NCBI GenBank assembly: GCA_015501595.1
Contig: JADNRX010000009.1
Span: 186,001-250,000 of the forward strand
DNA from: Hymenopellis radicata
Taxonomy: Eukaryota; Basidiomycota; Agaricomycetes; Agaricales; Physalacriaceae
DNA length: 64,000 nt
Direction: 5' to 3'
The translations under genes were made by a program, and so were the position numbers. Position 1 is the first letter of the stretch. Every line of letters starts with the position of its first letter. Under the pieces are notes generated by a model. The model was not told the DNA's origin. It searched no databases and saw only the letters and a program-made list of their open reading frames with translations. Shown in pieces: positions 12,146 to 23,457 of the stretch.

Positions 12146-14745
12146 ATGGGCAAAGCTTCCAAGGCTACCAAGAAGTTCGCTTCAAGTGGTCAACTCAAGA
12201 AAACAATTGAGGCGCGTCGAAAACACCAGCAAGTGCGGAAACGGATACAGAGCAAGAAAACCGTCAAGGGCAAGCAGAAGGCTGTCGAAGTACCCGACGA
12301 TGAGGACGTAGAAGACGAGGAGGAGGAGGAAATATCCACCTCAAAAAAGAGGTGTGCTTACCACTCTGATCAATGCCAAGTCCTAAATATTTGCAGGAAA
12401 ATGACAGTGGATGACTTCCTTGGTGCCGGCTTCATGAACGGCAGCGACGATGAAGAGGACCAAGTCGAAGCCGACGGAGCCGATAGTGACAATGTTAGCT
12501 ACTACTATGGTTTTCTTGCTTGGATTTAATATCCCCACGTTAGGACATGGACGACGATGAAGATGACATAGACGACGGCGCATCGTTTGCAGATGTAGAC
12601 GACCTAGATGACGGTTCGTGATTCCCATTTTCTCGCGTTCTATCTAAAGTCCTTCCCAGACGAAGGCCAAAATCATCTTCTGGAATTATCAAAACTCGCA
12701 GAAACCGATCCCGAATTTTACAAATACCTTCAAGAAAATGACAAGGAATTATTAGACTTTGATGCCTCAAAAATGGACGGTCCCGAAGATGAAGATATGG
12801 AAGATGCTGCCGACATAGCCGACACACAGAGACGACCTCCCTTGACCAACGGCATAATACGAAAGTGGCAGAAAGGTCTCCTAGAACATCGGTCTCTACG
12901 TGCCCTACGAAAACTGCTCATTGCTTTCCGCGCTGCTGTTCACATGAACGACGAGGACCAGGTTCTTGCCTGGAGTATAGATAGCTCTTCAGGTTAGTTT
13001 ATACACCTATTCATGCACCTCTCTATTTTCTGACATCCAGTCAGTCTATAATAAACTCGTTTCCACAACACTCATGTACACGCCCATTGTTTTGGAGCAT
13101 CATGTTCCCTTCAAAAAGCTTCCCAACGGCAAATTGTGAGTTAGCGCACGTTCACAGGTTTTCGTTTCCTCAACAGTTCTTAGTAAATCACCCACGCAGA
13201 CGAAAAAGCTCAAGGCCCTCCAGAAGCTTATCCTATCTTATTTCCACAACACGATACAGCTTCTGTCCCAGGTCACGGACTCTGAAATGATGCAACTAGC
13301 GATCACGGAGAGCGCGAAAATCATCCCGTATGTGGTTAGCAGCAGGAAGACGGTAAAGGTTTACCTAAAGGTACGCTGATTTTATCACCGGGAAGCTCTA
13401 ACCCTAACATGGTCGACTCAGAAATGCCTTGAGCTTTGGTCTGCAGATGCCGATGACAGCACACGAATTGCCGCCTTCTTAGCGGTCCGAAAGTTAGCTT
13501 CCGCGACTGATGTCTCCATCATGGACAACGTACTCAAGGTAACCAACTCCATACATCCCATGCGTTATAACTTATACCCCTTCCAGGGAACATATCTGAC
13601 ACTCGTTCGGTCCTCCAAATCCACGAGTGCTTACACATTGCCTGCCATCAATCTGATGAAGAACTCTGCCTCTGAAATATTCAGCCTGGATCACACGGCA
13701 TCGTATCAGCTCGCCTTTGGCTACATTCGTCAATTGGCTATTCATCTGCGCAACAGCATGAAGATAAAAACCAAGGTCGGTCTTAACATTATTTCCAGAG
13801 GGACACGTTCTCAGCATTCTATAGGAAGCCTACAAACAGGTTTACAATTGGCAGTATGTGCATTCACTCGATTTCTGGTGCCTTGTGCTGGCCCGAGCCT
13901 GTGATGCTGAGACCGAGAAGCAAAACGGTGGCCAGGCCAGCGAACTGAAGCCACTTATTTACCCCGTGGTCCAGATTAGTCTAGGTGCCATAAAGTGGGT
14001 GTTCCCATCGATTCTTGGCTGACGTTCGTCGTTGAACTCACACCAATTCTATTTTAGACTCATCTCGAGCAGTCGCTCGTACCCTTTCCATCTGCACATA
14101 ATTCGTTCTCTTCTTCACTTGATTCGCCACACTCACACCTACATCCCTATATCCCCTTATATCCTTCCCATTCTCACTACCACCCTCGCGGCTCCCTCCC
14201 TGAAGTCGAGCACCCTGCGACCGTTGGACTTTGAGGTTCAAATTCGAGCGCCGCAACAGTATCTCAAAACCCGCGTTTATGCCGAAGGCCTGATAGACGA
14301 GGCCTCCTTCCTTCTTGCGGAATGGCTCGCCAGCACGGCGGTCCAAGGGCAGATCGCCTTCCCCGAGGTCGTTATACCAATAGTTGTCATCTTGAAGAGA
14401 AGCCTCAAGAGCGCCCGGACAGGGTCGACAGCTGGAAAGGACCTTGCCCTGCTGAAGACGCTGATTGAACGTGTGGAGGAGAGCTCCAAATGGGTTGAAT
14501 CACGTCGGAAGAATCTCCGGATAGCACCCGCCCAACAGGACAATGTCGCAACGTGGCAAAAAGAGCTGCAGAGCAAGGTGGATGAATCCCCATTAGCGAG
14601 GTATGTGAAAGTACAGCGAAAGGCCAGAGAGAAGCGGCAGAAGCTGGTGGAAAAGGTAAGAATTTTACCTTCAACGTGGGATTGCACAAGTTGACTCGCG
14701 TCACAGGCTCGGAAAGGTGAAGATGAAATTCTCGAGTCGGAGTGA
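12146..14745 (+). CDS. NOC2: Noc2-like nucleolar complex protein
   Basis: Eleven exons (12146-12351, 12397-12493, 12544-12613, 12660-12992, 13045-13135, 13184-13370, 13422-13538, 13587-13775, 13825-13994, 14058-14655, 14707-14745) join to 698 aa. The N-terminus is Lys/Arg-rich ([11 protein letters not shown]), then strongly acidic. The Noc2 core shows [64 protein letters not shown] and [18 protein letters not shown]. Noc2 forms heterodimers with Noc1 and Noc3 and is needed for maturation and nuclear export of 60S pre-ribosomes. Its length fits the family. Divergent from NUP192. Confidence 0.93.
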
Positions 14746-16013
14746 AAGGGTGAAGAGCGAGCGAGGTTTGGTTTGCAGTTCCCAAGGTTGTTTTGGGAGT
14801 AGTCTTCGCCAGCGTGAAGTTGGTGGTACGGCCGGTTGTTGAATAGCCCGCTAATGAATTCGAATTGAGAGGTACAGAACTCACTGCCATATTAAGTATA
14901 CGAACGAGGTGTGCAAGGAAGCCGTCCAGTACGTGATTGCGGGGGATTTCCAACCTTAAAAAACAGATTAAATTAAATAGCGCGGTTTTGTGAAGGACAA
15001 TGTTATCCGGACATCGCCTCGAAGCAACGGATGGCAGTCGCCTGAAGGCATTCGGTAATGTAAAAGATAGCCACTCAACTCCGAGTCGAAGACGTGGAGG
15101 TTCGTGTCCTGTGAAATTCGGATCCTTTGGGAAGAATGGCCGAGAATTACATCATAGTCTAGTGTAGAATAGTTCACGTCCAGAAGAGGACATCCTCGCG
15201 GTGCATTCCTAAGAGGGACGCAAAGTATCGGCCGACTGGTGTGTACAGTACTTGTTTCGAGACAACGCTTCAGGTCCACTCACAGATTGGCAAGGATCAG
15301 TGTCGATTTCGTATACAAGTCAACCGGTCAAGGTGGCAAAATAACCATAGATTAGTTGCTTTAGGATACAGTGATGGGAACAAGGATAAAGCACTTGACG
15401 CCACATCAGAAGTGAGAGAATGCTGCTTAGAAGAACCAGATTCAGTGAGAACTTACCAGTGCGATATCGCACTGGAACGACGGGTGCAGAAACCAAGCTG
15501 GTGGACTAGCACTCGTCGTCTGACCGTGAGTGGCGTATAAAAGCATGTGGACATGTGAAGTGTGGTGCCGAAGTCTTTGAGCTTACCGCTGTCGCGTTCC
15601 AGAGTGTGTGATGTTATGATCATGCATTGTTAATTTATCGCTTGATTTTTGGGCCATGGGTCGCGCGCGACATATGCGTATAAATTGGCACAAGTCAGAT
15701 ACACGAAATCCCGAGATTCTATCCAGGAGCGTCGTACGAATCGTTGGGAGGTAATTATGTCGTGTTTGCCGTCACTTGTGTGCCGAAATCCGAACGATGC
15801 GTGAGAAGACAACACCTGCCATCAGAGAGATACAGACAGCGAGTGATGAGTAGCACATTTCAAGACACCAGATAGAAAGAGGGATTCAACGACGAGAGGG
15901 TGTGGTCCGAGTCGAGGTGGCAGACAAACGCGATCGCGTGAAGTTCCGATCGGAGTTTGAATGAGGTCATTGCTGTTTTCGGACAGGCCGTTTCTCTTCC
16001 TTCAACCAGATTG
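14746..16013. other. intergenic 1.27 kb, nothing recognised
   Basis: Two open frames of about 100 codons (14968-15279 minus, 15241-15540 plus) overlap each other and show no conserved motif. A perfect 20-bp palindrome, CCAGTGCGATATCGCACTGG, lies at 15456-15475. Confidence 0.35.
15456..15475. repeat. perfect 20-bp palindrome
   Basis: CCAGTGCGATATCGCACTGG equals its own reverse complement. It could be a dimeric transcription-factor site or simply chance; no second copy was noticed in the window. Confidence 0.5.
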
Positions 16014-16392
16014 ATGGCCACATCGACCAAGGCTGCCGCGCTCTCACAAACCCTTACCAAAATTGCGCGTCAATGGCCTCCATATGTTCTGCGTAGCGAA
16101 ATACAGTTCGGGCGCTTTCTGGAGTCATTAGCTCAACACCCCAATTTAACCCCACAAGCAGTCGACGCGGCGACAGCCCTTCAAGCCAACGTCATGATGA
16201 AAAAGGTGCATCTGCTACTTCTCCCGTGAGCGGAACACAGTTCTCACAGCGCCGACTTAGTATCAGCTATCCGACAAGATGCTGAAACCAGTGTCCGTAC
16301 CTCATCATTACGAACGGCTCGTGGAAGGCATAGAAAAGAGTGCCCAAGGAATCGGCAGGCCCTGGTGGAAGGTATTCTTCGGCATATGGTAG
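16014..16392 (+). CDS. UQCC2/Cbp6-like mitochondrial assembly factor (probable)
   Basis: Two exons (16014-16205 and 16261-16392) give a 107-aa protein. The N-terminal half carries LTKIARQWPPYVLRSEIQFG and the C-terminal half LSDKMLKPVSVPHHYERL, ending GRPWWKVFFGIW. The size, basic character and the Trp-Pro segment after the first helix resemble the small UQCC2/Cbp6 proteins that help assemble cytochrome b into complex III. The family assignment rests on layout rather than a diagnostic motif. No second in-frame stop-free extension upstream is needed; the ATG at 16014 precedes the conserved region. Confidence 0.6.
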
Positions 16393-16847
16393 TGACATTG
16401 TGATGTTGGCGCACTAGTTACGTTGAGACCGAATGCCCGAAAAAAGTATTCTCGGAAATACACACAGCTTTGAGTACGCCGCCGTCTACTGAGTACGGTG
16501 AGTATATAGCCAGGGGTCATTCAACTTGAATTCAGCGTATCAAGTTCGATGATGGCCAAGGCACCGAGGAAAGCTAGCGTTTGGAATTTCGGGATGCCGA
16601 GATGAATACGTCGAAGACCATGAACACCTGGTTGAGTCGAATGTACAAGTGCCTTGGAGGAAAATCTCTTTAGCGTCTCATCCCAAGTTAAGCTGTGTAG
16701 AACTTGTAGCATCTGTGCTCCATTCCAAACGTCTCGGAGTTTAGCCTCCTAAGCGGACAGCACTGCCACTGCAGGGCCATGTGTTCCATTTAGCGCCCAC
16801 CTGTCTGCCAGTGTCAACATTGTTGGTCGTCGTTCCACTCTCTTACC
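16393..16847. other. intergenic, nothing recognised
   Basis: About 455 bp between the small mitochondrial protein gene and the Hsp70-like gene. Short open frames of 63-70 codons on the minus strand have no recognisable content. The last 100-150 bp presumably hold the promoter of the downstream gene. Confidence 0.35.
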
Positions 16848-19800
16848 ATGAGCTGCTGTGGCGAGCCCAAGACTGCGAACGATGATCACAATCGGCAGGT
16901 CTCGCAGTACAATCCCGCGTTCGTCTCTCAGCAGCCAGGGCCGACTCCGGATCTCACACCAAAAACACCGTACTTTCAACAGCCCATTGCCTCGCCTCCT
17001 CCTGTACATTATCAGAATGGATACCAGCCACAGCAGGGATGGGATCAGCGACCGACTTCTCCTCCAATAAGCATGATTAATGGAGGGGGCTCTCCTCGGC
17101 CACCCTCAATCATGAACGGAATGTCCGGCTCGTATTCCATGAACGACTCGATACGGAACGGTACGATGAGGCAGTCGACCTTTGGAATGCCACAGGGAAG
17201 TCTCTATGCGCCTTCTCTGTCTCCGGGATCTCCTCCACCAATGTCAACATCGCCAGTGGCGAGAATGGAACCAATTTCTCCCCCGATAGATGAGGGGAAG
17301 ATGTCAATCTCTATTGATTTCGGTACGTGACATGCCTCTTCTGTCGGAATATACTTACACTGAACTTGCCTTGATATATTCAGGGACTACTTTCTCCGGT
17401 GTGGTATGTTTCGTCGTTCGCTCGCCTCCGTCATTGTCTGAGGTCACAATTTAGGCCTATGGTTCTTCACGGATAGCAGGAGGAAAAGTGCAGCAAATCC
17501 TGAGCTGGCCAGGTTCATTTGAAAACTTCAGAAAGGTGTGGCCGTTATCTTTGGCCTGCTCGGTTTGATCATAATTGTCAGATTCCGACGTGTTTATTAT
17601 ATGACGAGGAAGGCAGAGTGATAGCATGGGGTCTTGAAGCGAAGAATGCAGGGCCTCTAGCCGATACCATGAAATGTGAATGGTTCAAACTCTTTTTGGA
17701 ACCACACGCTCTGCGAGATCAATCAGCTGTCGACCCACGCCTACCACCCCTCCCGGTACGCGTCAAGACTCTCTAACCACCAACGTCACTCAACACCATT
17801 TAGCCAGGGAAAAAAGCAATAGATCTAATCGTGGACTTTCTCGGGTGTCTCTGGGAATACGCTAAAGAGCAGATTACACGGGAAATTGGAGCCGTCGCCG
17901 ATCTCAGTTTGTTTTGTTCACGTCAAGATTTTTCCGCGCTGACATACTTGTACAGATACTGCCGACGTGTGGCTTACTGTTCCAGCTGCTTGGGATGCCA
18001 AAGGCTGTGATATCATGCGCGATGCGGCCATCGCTGCGGGCCTTGTTCAGAGCGCTCGGGCAGGAGACAGCCAGTGGCGCGACCGGTTGCGCATAATCAC
18101 TGAGCCCGAGGCTGCTGCTGTGCACTGCGCACACCTTACTGATCTTCACAAACTAAAGCCCTCTCAAAACTTCATTGTCTGCGATGCCGGAGGCGGAACT
18201 GTGGACCTAGCCATCTATAAGGTTTGTCTCGGGATTGCGCACCTTCCGAACATTATCTCACGGAAACCGCAATAAAGATAATTGGACAAATGGCGAATCT
18301 GGAGATTGCTGAGATTGCAGCGCGGTCTGGTGCAAACTGTGGCAGTCTTTTCTTAGATTTGCGATTCAGGGAGCTTGTCAAGACGGTGCTTGTCACTTTC
18401 TTGTACTAGCGTAAATCTGCCTAACGGAAGAATCTGCACAGCTCCTTGCGGATCACCCTGCTCATCTTGATGCCGCGTCTCTGGCAAACTTCAGTAAGCA
18501 CAGGTCAAAAGTTTCTCGTTATGTTCTCATGACTTCTCCAGTGCACTCATTTCAGCGAAACGGACAAACTGGACTACGGCGGCATTCGTGATGATGGTAG
18601 GTCACTCCGTGTCCTCCACCTTGCGCGTATCAATTTTTCCATAGCAAACATGTTCCACTTTACTTGTTTCAATGTCGAAGATCCCAATGACGTGTCCGTG
18701 GGTCTAGTCGATGGCCAACTCTCCATTCCTGGAGCCCTCTTACGACGCGAAGTGTACGTCCTTCACGGCAGTTTACGATGAACTCACCTAAGTTTCGTAA
18801 AGCTTCGATCCCGTTGTTGAACAGGTACACAGTTCATTAACTCTCCACGTGGAATACTCAACAGTGTTATACCTCAGGTTCTTGCTCTGATCGAAGAGCA
18901 AACCAGAAAGATCGATCAGCGGATCGATGCATTGTTGCTGGTCGGAGGATTCGCGGGAAGCGAGTATTTGAAACAGAGGGTCGAGGTATGGATGACGGTC
19001 TCTACGTACACGGAGATCTGACGCTAAAGCCTTTGCCTAGGAACGATTTTCTTCACGTATCAAAGTCATTGCGCGGCCCGTAGACGCAGATACGGCTACT
19101 CTTCGAGGAGCGGCTCGGTATGGTTTGGCTCGTAAACCCCTCGTTTCCAGCGTGATTGCTCCACGATCCTACATTATGAAGGTCTGTCTGTCCATTACTC
19201 GTTTGTGGAACCCGAACATCGACGACATCGGTTAGGTCAAACTGCCTGCCGACCAAGAAGATTGGCAGAAACGCCCGGCCTACATCAAGACTAATGATGC
19301 AGGAGTTCATATCTGCGAAAACCGGTACACACTCTCCTTCAAGTAGTGCTTCCAGGCTAACCGTAACTACTAGTTTGCAATATCTCGTGCAGAAAGGCGC
19401 AATTCTTCGCAAAGGGTAACTTGCTTTGATTAATCCATGCTGATGCCGTTCTGACCGCGTTTGTCTAGACAACGTCTCACGACTCAATTCTGGTACGAAA
19501 TCTCAATAGAGGTGATTCCCGACGCCGCTGATATCAACATCGTGATGCAGCAAGTTCTCGCAGACAAACCAAGGTGTGCCGTATGTTCTCCTTCACCTAA
19601 GCGCGCAATTCAGTCTTGTCCGATACGATAGACTCCGCGTTCGTCGCCGTGATGTACACTAGCGAATCCGATAGGATCATGCGTTATACTGATGAAGGGG
19701 AGACTACGGAGCTTTGCAAATGGACCGTTGATCTGTCCTCCCTGCCGGCGTTCCAGCAGGGCGCCTTGTCCGGGGGCGGGTTCTACACTGGTACGCAATA

Positions 19801-19997
19801 TCACGTTCTCAAGTAACGCATACTAATCTCCTCCGCTCCTCCGATAGAATTCGAACTTGGCCTGGAGTTGGATAGTGCGGAAGTTCGTGGGATACTGTTG
19901 TACGATAACCAAGAGTGGGGACGGTGAGATGCTCCTTCTGCCTTTCGATTCTTTCTCATCCTTTATTCATAGGGTTACGTTCGATTTCCTCAATTAG
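16848..19997 (+). CDS. HSPA12-like Hsp70 family ATPase
   Basis: Starts MSCCGEPK, followed by about 150 residues rich in Pro, Ser and Gln. The actin/Hsp70 ATPase fold then follows over more than a dozen small exons: phosphate-1 loop ISIDFGTTFSGVAYGS (split by the intron at 17323-17383), TVPAAWDAKGCDIMRDAA, TEPEAAAVHCA, phosphate-2 VCDAGGGTVDLAIYK, and adenosine motif ALLLVGGFAGSEYL. The C-terminus ends TEFELGLELDSAEVRG...GRVTFDFLN. There is no SBD like that of canonical Hsp70, as in HSPA12 relatives, which are abundant in basidiomycetes with no defined client. Two places do not join in phase: near 18550, where one T too many breaks FMHSFSETDKL, and near 19614. They look like sequence errors or early decay. 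Confidence 0.8.
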
Positions 19998-20556
19998 TGG
20001 AATATATGATGGACAGGTGTATATATTTTAGGCCATGTTTGGTGAATGGTATGACTCTTCACACGTACTGTTATCCGTGACCGAGAAGGCCTATGCTCTT
20101 CGCGGACTCTTCGCGGGCTCAACGCTTCATCATATGATGCATACTTGGTGGATTTGATCCATCCGTCAGTATCGCACTCATCTGCAGCTGGCTTTGCTTA
20201 TGTGGGCAATCGGTTGACAACGTGCTTTCGGAGGCAGGTACCTGAGATATTGCGCAATGATGAGATTGCACCGGTTCACACCGTGCTCCATGCTGTGGGT
20301 CCATTCGGGACCATTCGCCGCTCCTATTTCTATTACTGATCATGCCATTTGCAGAATATTTTTTCGAATTTAGGAGTGTCTTGGCTTATCTACAGGCAGG
20401 CACCCTCTCGGATGGACCGCCAACAGCCAGCTTGGAGATTTCGGATCCGGGCATTGCCGTAAGCTTCGGTCTTTGCCAGATACACCCGATCTACAGATCA
20501 AATGGCGTTCAGTATAAAACCCATGGCAAATTCGGTTTTCTCGAGTTTGCTCTGTC
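19998..20556. other. intergenic, nothing recognised
   Basis: About 560 bp between the Hsp70-like gene and the lactone oxidase. It contains only short open frames without motifs; the part close to 20556 should include the lactone oxidase promoter. Confidence 0.35.
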
Positions 20557-22199
20557 ATGTCCCGGCTCACCAATACTCCCCTCACTGACCTCTACTCTCT
20601 TCTGCAACCCATCACGGTCGCCAGTCATGCCTCCTCTTTCCACAACTGGGCCCACACATTCCACTGCACGCCGCTAACAATCTTCGAGCCCGAGAGTGCC
20701 TACCACTGTGAACTTATCTTGGAGCTTGCGCGTCGGGAGAAAAAGGTGGTACGCGCTGCCGGTGTAGGGCATAGCCCGAGCGACATTGCCTGCACCAACG
20801 AGTTCCTGTTACGGACCCAAAAGCTTAATCGTTTATTATCGGTAAGCCTATCTATTTGTTCTTGTTTTATCTCCCTATGTCTGATCCGACCTGACAGGTC
20901 GATGTCGAAAAGCGACGCGTCACTGTCGAAGCAGGAATCACGCTCAACGAGCTACATGCCCATCTGGCGCGTCATGATCTCGCGATGATGAACGTTGGGT
21001 CAATATCAGATCAGACCTTGGGCGGGGTCGTGACAACTGCGACACACGGCTCCGGAATAACATACGGCGTTATTTCCACACACGTTAGGTCTCTAACTCT
21101 CTTGCTCGCCGATGGTACATACGTGTCGTGTTCGCGACGAGAGCACTCAGACCTGTTCACCGCGTCCATCTGCGGCTTGGGGGCGACTGGTCTCATCATC
21201 AGCGTCGAGCTCGAGGTGGAACCTGCGTTCAGGTTGAAGGAAATCGCAGAGTCGCGACCCTTTGACGATGTGCTGGACAACCTGGATGAGATTGCGCACT
21301 CGGCGGAGCATGTGCGCCTGGCCTGGACCCCTTCAGCCGATAGGGTACGAGTGGGGATGATGAACCGTACGCAGGAGGTGCGTCCCAACAACCGACTTGG
21401 CCTGAAGCGAATTTCCTCATCACAATCTTTAGCCCAAGACAATCGATGGCAGCTGGTTTTGGGACATTCTCATGGCCTTTCACGTTCTTCAATTGATTCT
21501 GTTTATCGGACGCTACATCTCGGCTGTGACCAACTTTGCCGGACACTTCATTTGCTGGCTCGGAGGTCCTAGATCCGTCAGAGTGGACGACAGCCATCGC
21601 ATTTTCAATTTAGACTGCCTCGTGAGACTCCTTCTTTTGATGACGCCCCCTCACTTTAACGCCGTCCTTTATACAGTTCCTGCAGTACACCACGGAGTGG
21701 GCCGTTCCTTACTCAAACGCCCAGGACTGTCTTCGTGACCTACACGACTGGCTACACCGGGAATATCAGGATCCGTACGGACTACGACCTCATTTTCCCA
21801 TCGAAATCCGGTTTTCAGCACCCGACGACATTTGGCTGAGTCCCAGTCGAGGTCAGGAGACGTGCTGGATTGGAATCGTTCAGTTCAAGTAAGTTGTCGT
21901 TTCTCCTTGGCGCTGCTGGGTCCTGACACGCACACAGACCATATGGTTTAAGCGTACCTTACAGAAAGCTCTTCGCGGGCTTTGAAGACATCCTTGCAAA
22001 GAACGGTGGCCGTCCGCATTGGGCCAAGGCACATTCCCTTCACCGCGATGCGCTGCGCAAACTCTACCCGCACTTTGACGACTTCGTCCAGGTTCTGGAA
22101 AGAGTAGACCCACATGGTCTATTCCGCAACGAATACATTCAACGGCATTTCTTCGACATTCCCATCCCAGCAAGACTGTTTAAACTACGACAGACGTAG
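20557..22199 (+). CDS. ALO1: D-arabinono-1,4-lactone oxidase
   Basis: Five exons (20557-20841, 20898-21377, 21433-21621, 21677-21888, 21938-22199) join in phase to 475 aa. The FAD-binding PCMH/VAO domain occupies roughly the first 190 residues: VVRAAGVGHSPSDIACT, DQTLGGVVTTATHGSG, and GLGATGLIISVELEV. The C-terminal ALO domain shows VDDSHRIFNLDC, YTTEWAVPYSNAQ and GGRPHWAKAHSL. It oxidises D-arabinono-1,4-lactone to D-erythroascorbate with O2 as acceptor at the mitochondrial outer membrane, so it contributes to antioxidant synthesis. A hydrophobic stretch (LMAFHVLQLILFIG) in the middle fits membrane association. Convergent with the UBE2G2-like gene. Confidence 0.93.
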
Positions 22200-22333
22200 T
22201 AGTGTTGTGTTCCGCATAGACGCTTATATTCGCATTCTCATCGTACCAACTGTATAATTGCTACAACATTTCCCGCTTATTACAAGTATTAGCTACCCCC
22301 AATGGGACGTTCAGGCGTCTCTCATTTATAACT

Positions 22334-23250
22334 TTACAATCCTAGTTGTTCCCTGATCGATTCGCGCACCATGCGTTCGTATTCTGCGCGATTGTCGCGA
22401 TACAATTTACAGCAATCGATGTTAGCGCCGCTTTCGAGGTTGGGTTCTGCGCATGAAGTCAGTGAGATTATGCAGGTGTGAACAAAGTGGCAGAACGTAC
22501 CCGCGAGCATGGAAATGACGCTCAGAATGACCTTCTCGACGCTTTGCACGGGGCTCCATCGCTCCGACGCTTGTTCGTACATGGTAGGATCATCCCCAGG
22601 CGTGTGTAAGATGGAGATGCAAACGTTCCCGTCTGCGTATACTGGTGCAAGGCGATTAGTGGCCCGTCAGCTCGACGCCCTCAAAGACCGCGTACTGTTG
22701 GGGTGGAACAAAGGGGGTTCGAACTTCATCTTGAATGGGGATAGTGGGTAGTCGGACGGCTGTTAACGCCATGATTAACCGAAGCGGATACAATGTACAT
22801 ATGACGACGACGAGAGAGGCAACTTACAAACGTCAATTTCGCCGAAAATACGCCCCCTTCCTGCAAAAATGAAACAAACAGCTGCGATGCGTATCAAAAC
22901 AGAACATACAAACGGTGTGTCTTTCGGGCCACAGATCAAGGCCTCCCAGGTGAAGAAATCTGTCGAGATACGTGTCAAATCGGAGACTAATATGCGTTAT
23001 CAATTGAGTACTGACCTGATTCTGAAATGGGACCTTCAAGTCGAGAAACTGAGCGTAAGCAACGGATACAGCACACGATAGAGCCGTACCGTACCGGCCG
23101 TGAACATTCCATCCGGTGATCCTGAGAAACGATGTATTCAGAACATCCACCGTGGCTAACCAATCCCAAGCTACCTCCAGCAGTAAGCTGCTTATATTCT
23201 GTCATAAGTCTGCGTAAAGCAGTCGCACTTCCTGATCCTCTGCCAGCCAT
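22334..23250 (-). CDS. UBC7: ubiquitin-conjugating enzyme E2, UBE2G2/Ubc7 type
   Basis: About eight short exons on the minus strand encode a bare UBC domain of about 165-170 aa. The start is [20 protein letters not shown]. The core shows [27 protein letters not shown], and [16 protein letters not shown] with the active-site Cys. This is followed by the acidic loop insertion [19 protein letters not shown] that marks the Ubc7/UBE2G branch, then [18 protein letters not shown]. Ubc7-type E2s work at the ER membrane with HRD1/DOA10-type ligases in ER-associated degradation and normally need a Cue1/AUP1 partner. The gene is close to and in tandem with RPC2. Confidence 0.92.
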
Positions 23251-23457
23251 TTCAGTGTCGAAGAGGGGTGATGATGGTGGTCACGGGTAAAGTCGTTGAG
23301 ACGCGCGTCTCAACTCCGCGTAAGGCAACTCGCTTTCCGCCGCTGCAATAATTTGTCCATTCGAACACAACGTCCCAACAGGCGTGTAAATTGTACAAGT
23401 TGCAGGAATTACATATGGATACATCTCGTTAACTTTCCTAGGTTCGTCTCCGGATGG

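Noticed and set aside
18490..19625. Calling the HSPA12-like gene a pseudogene
   Set aside because: The breaks are single bases in T runs, as in the essential RPC2 gene, so assembly error is as likely.
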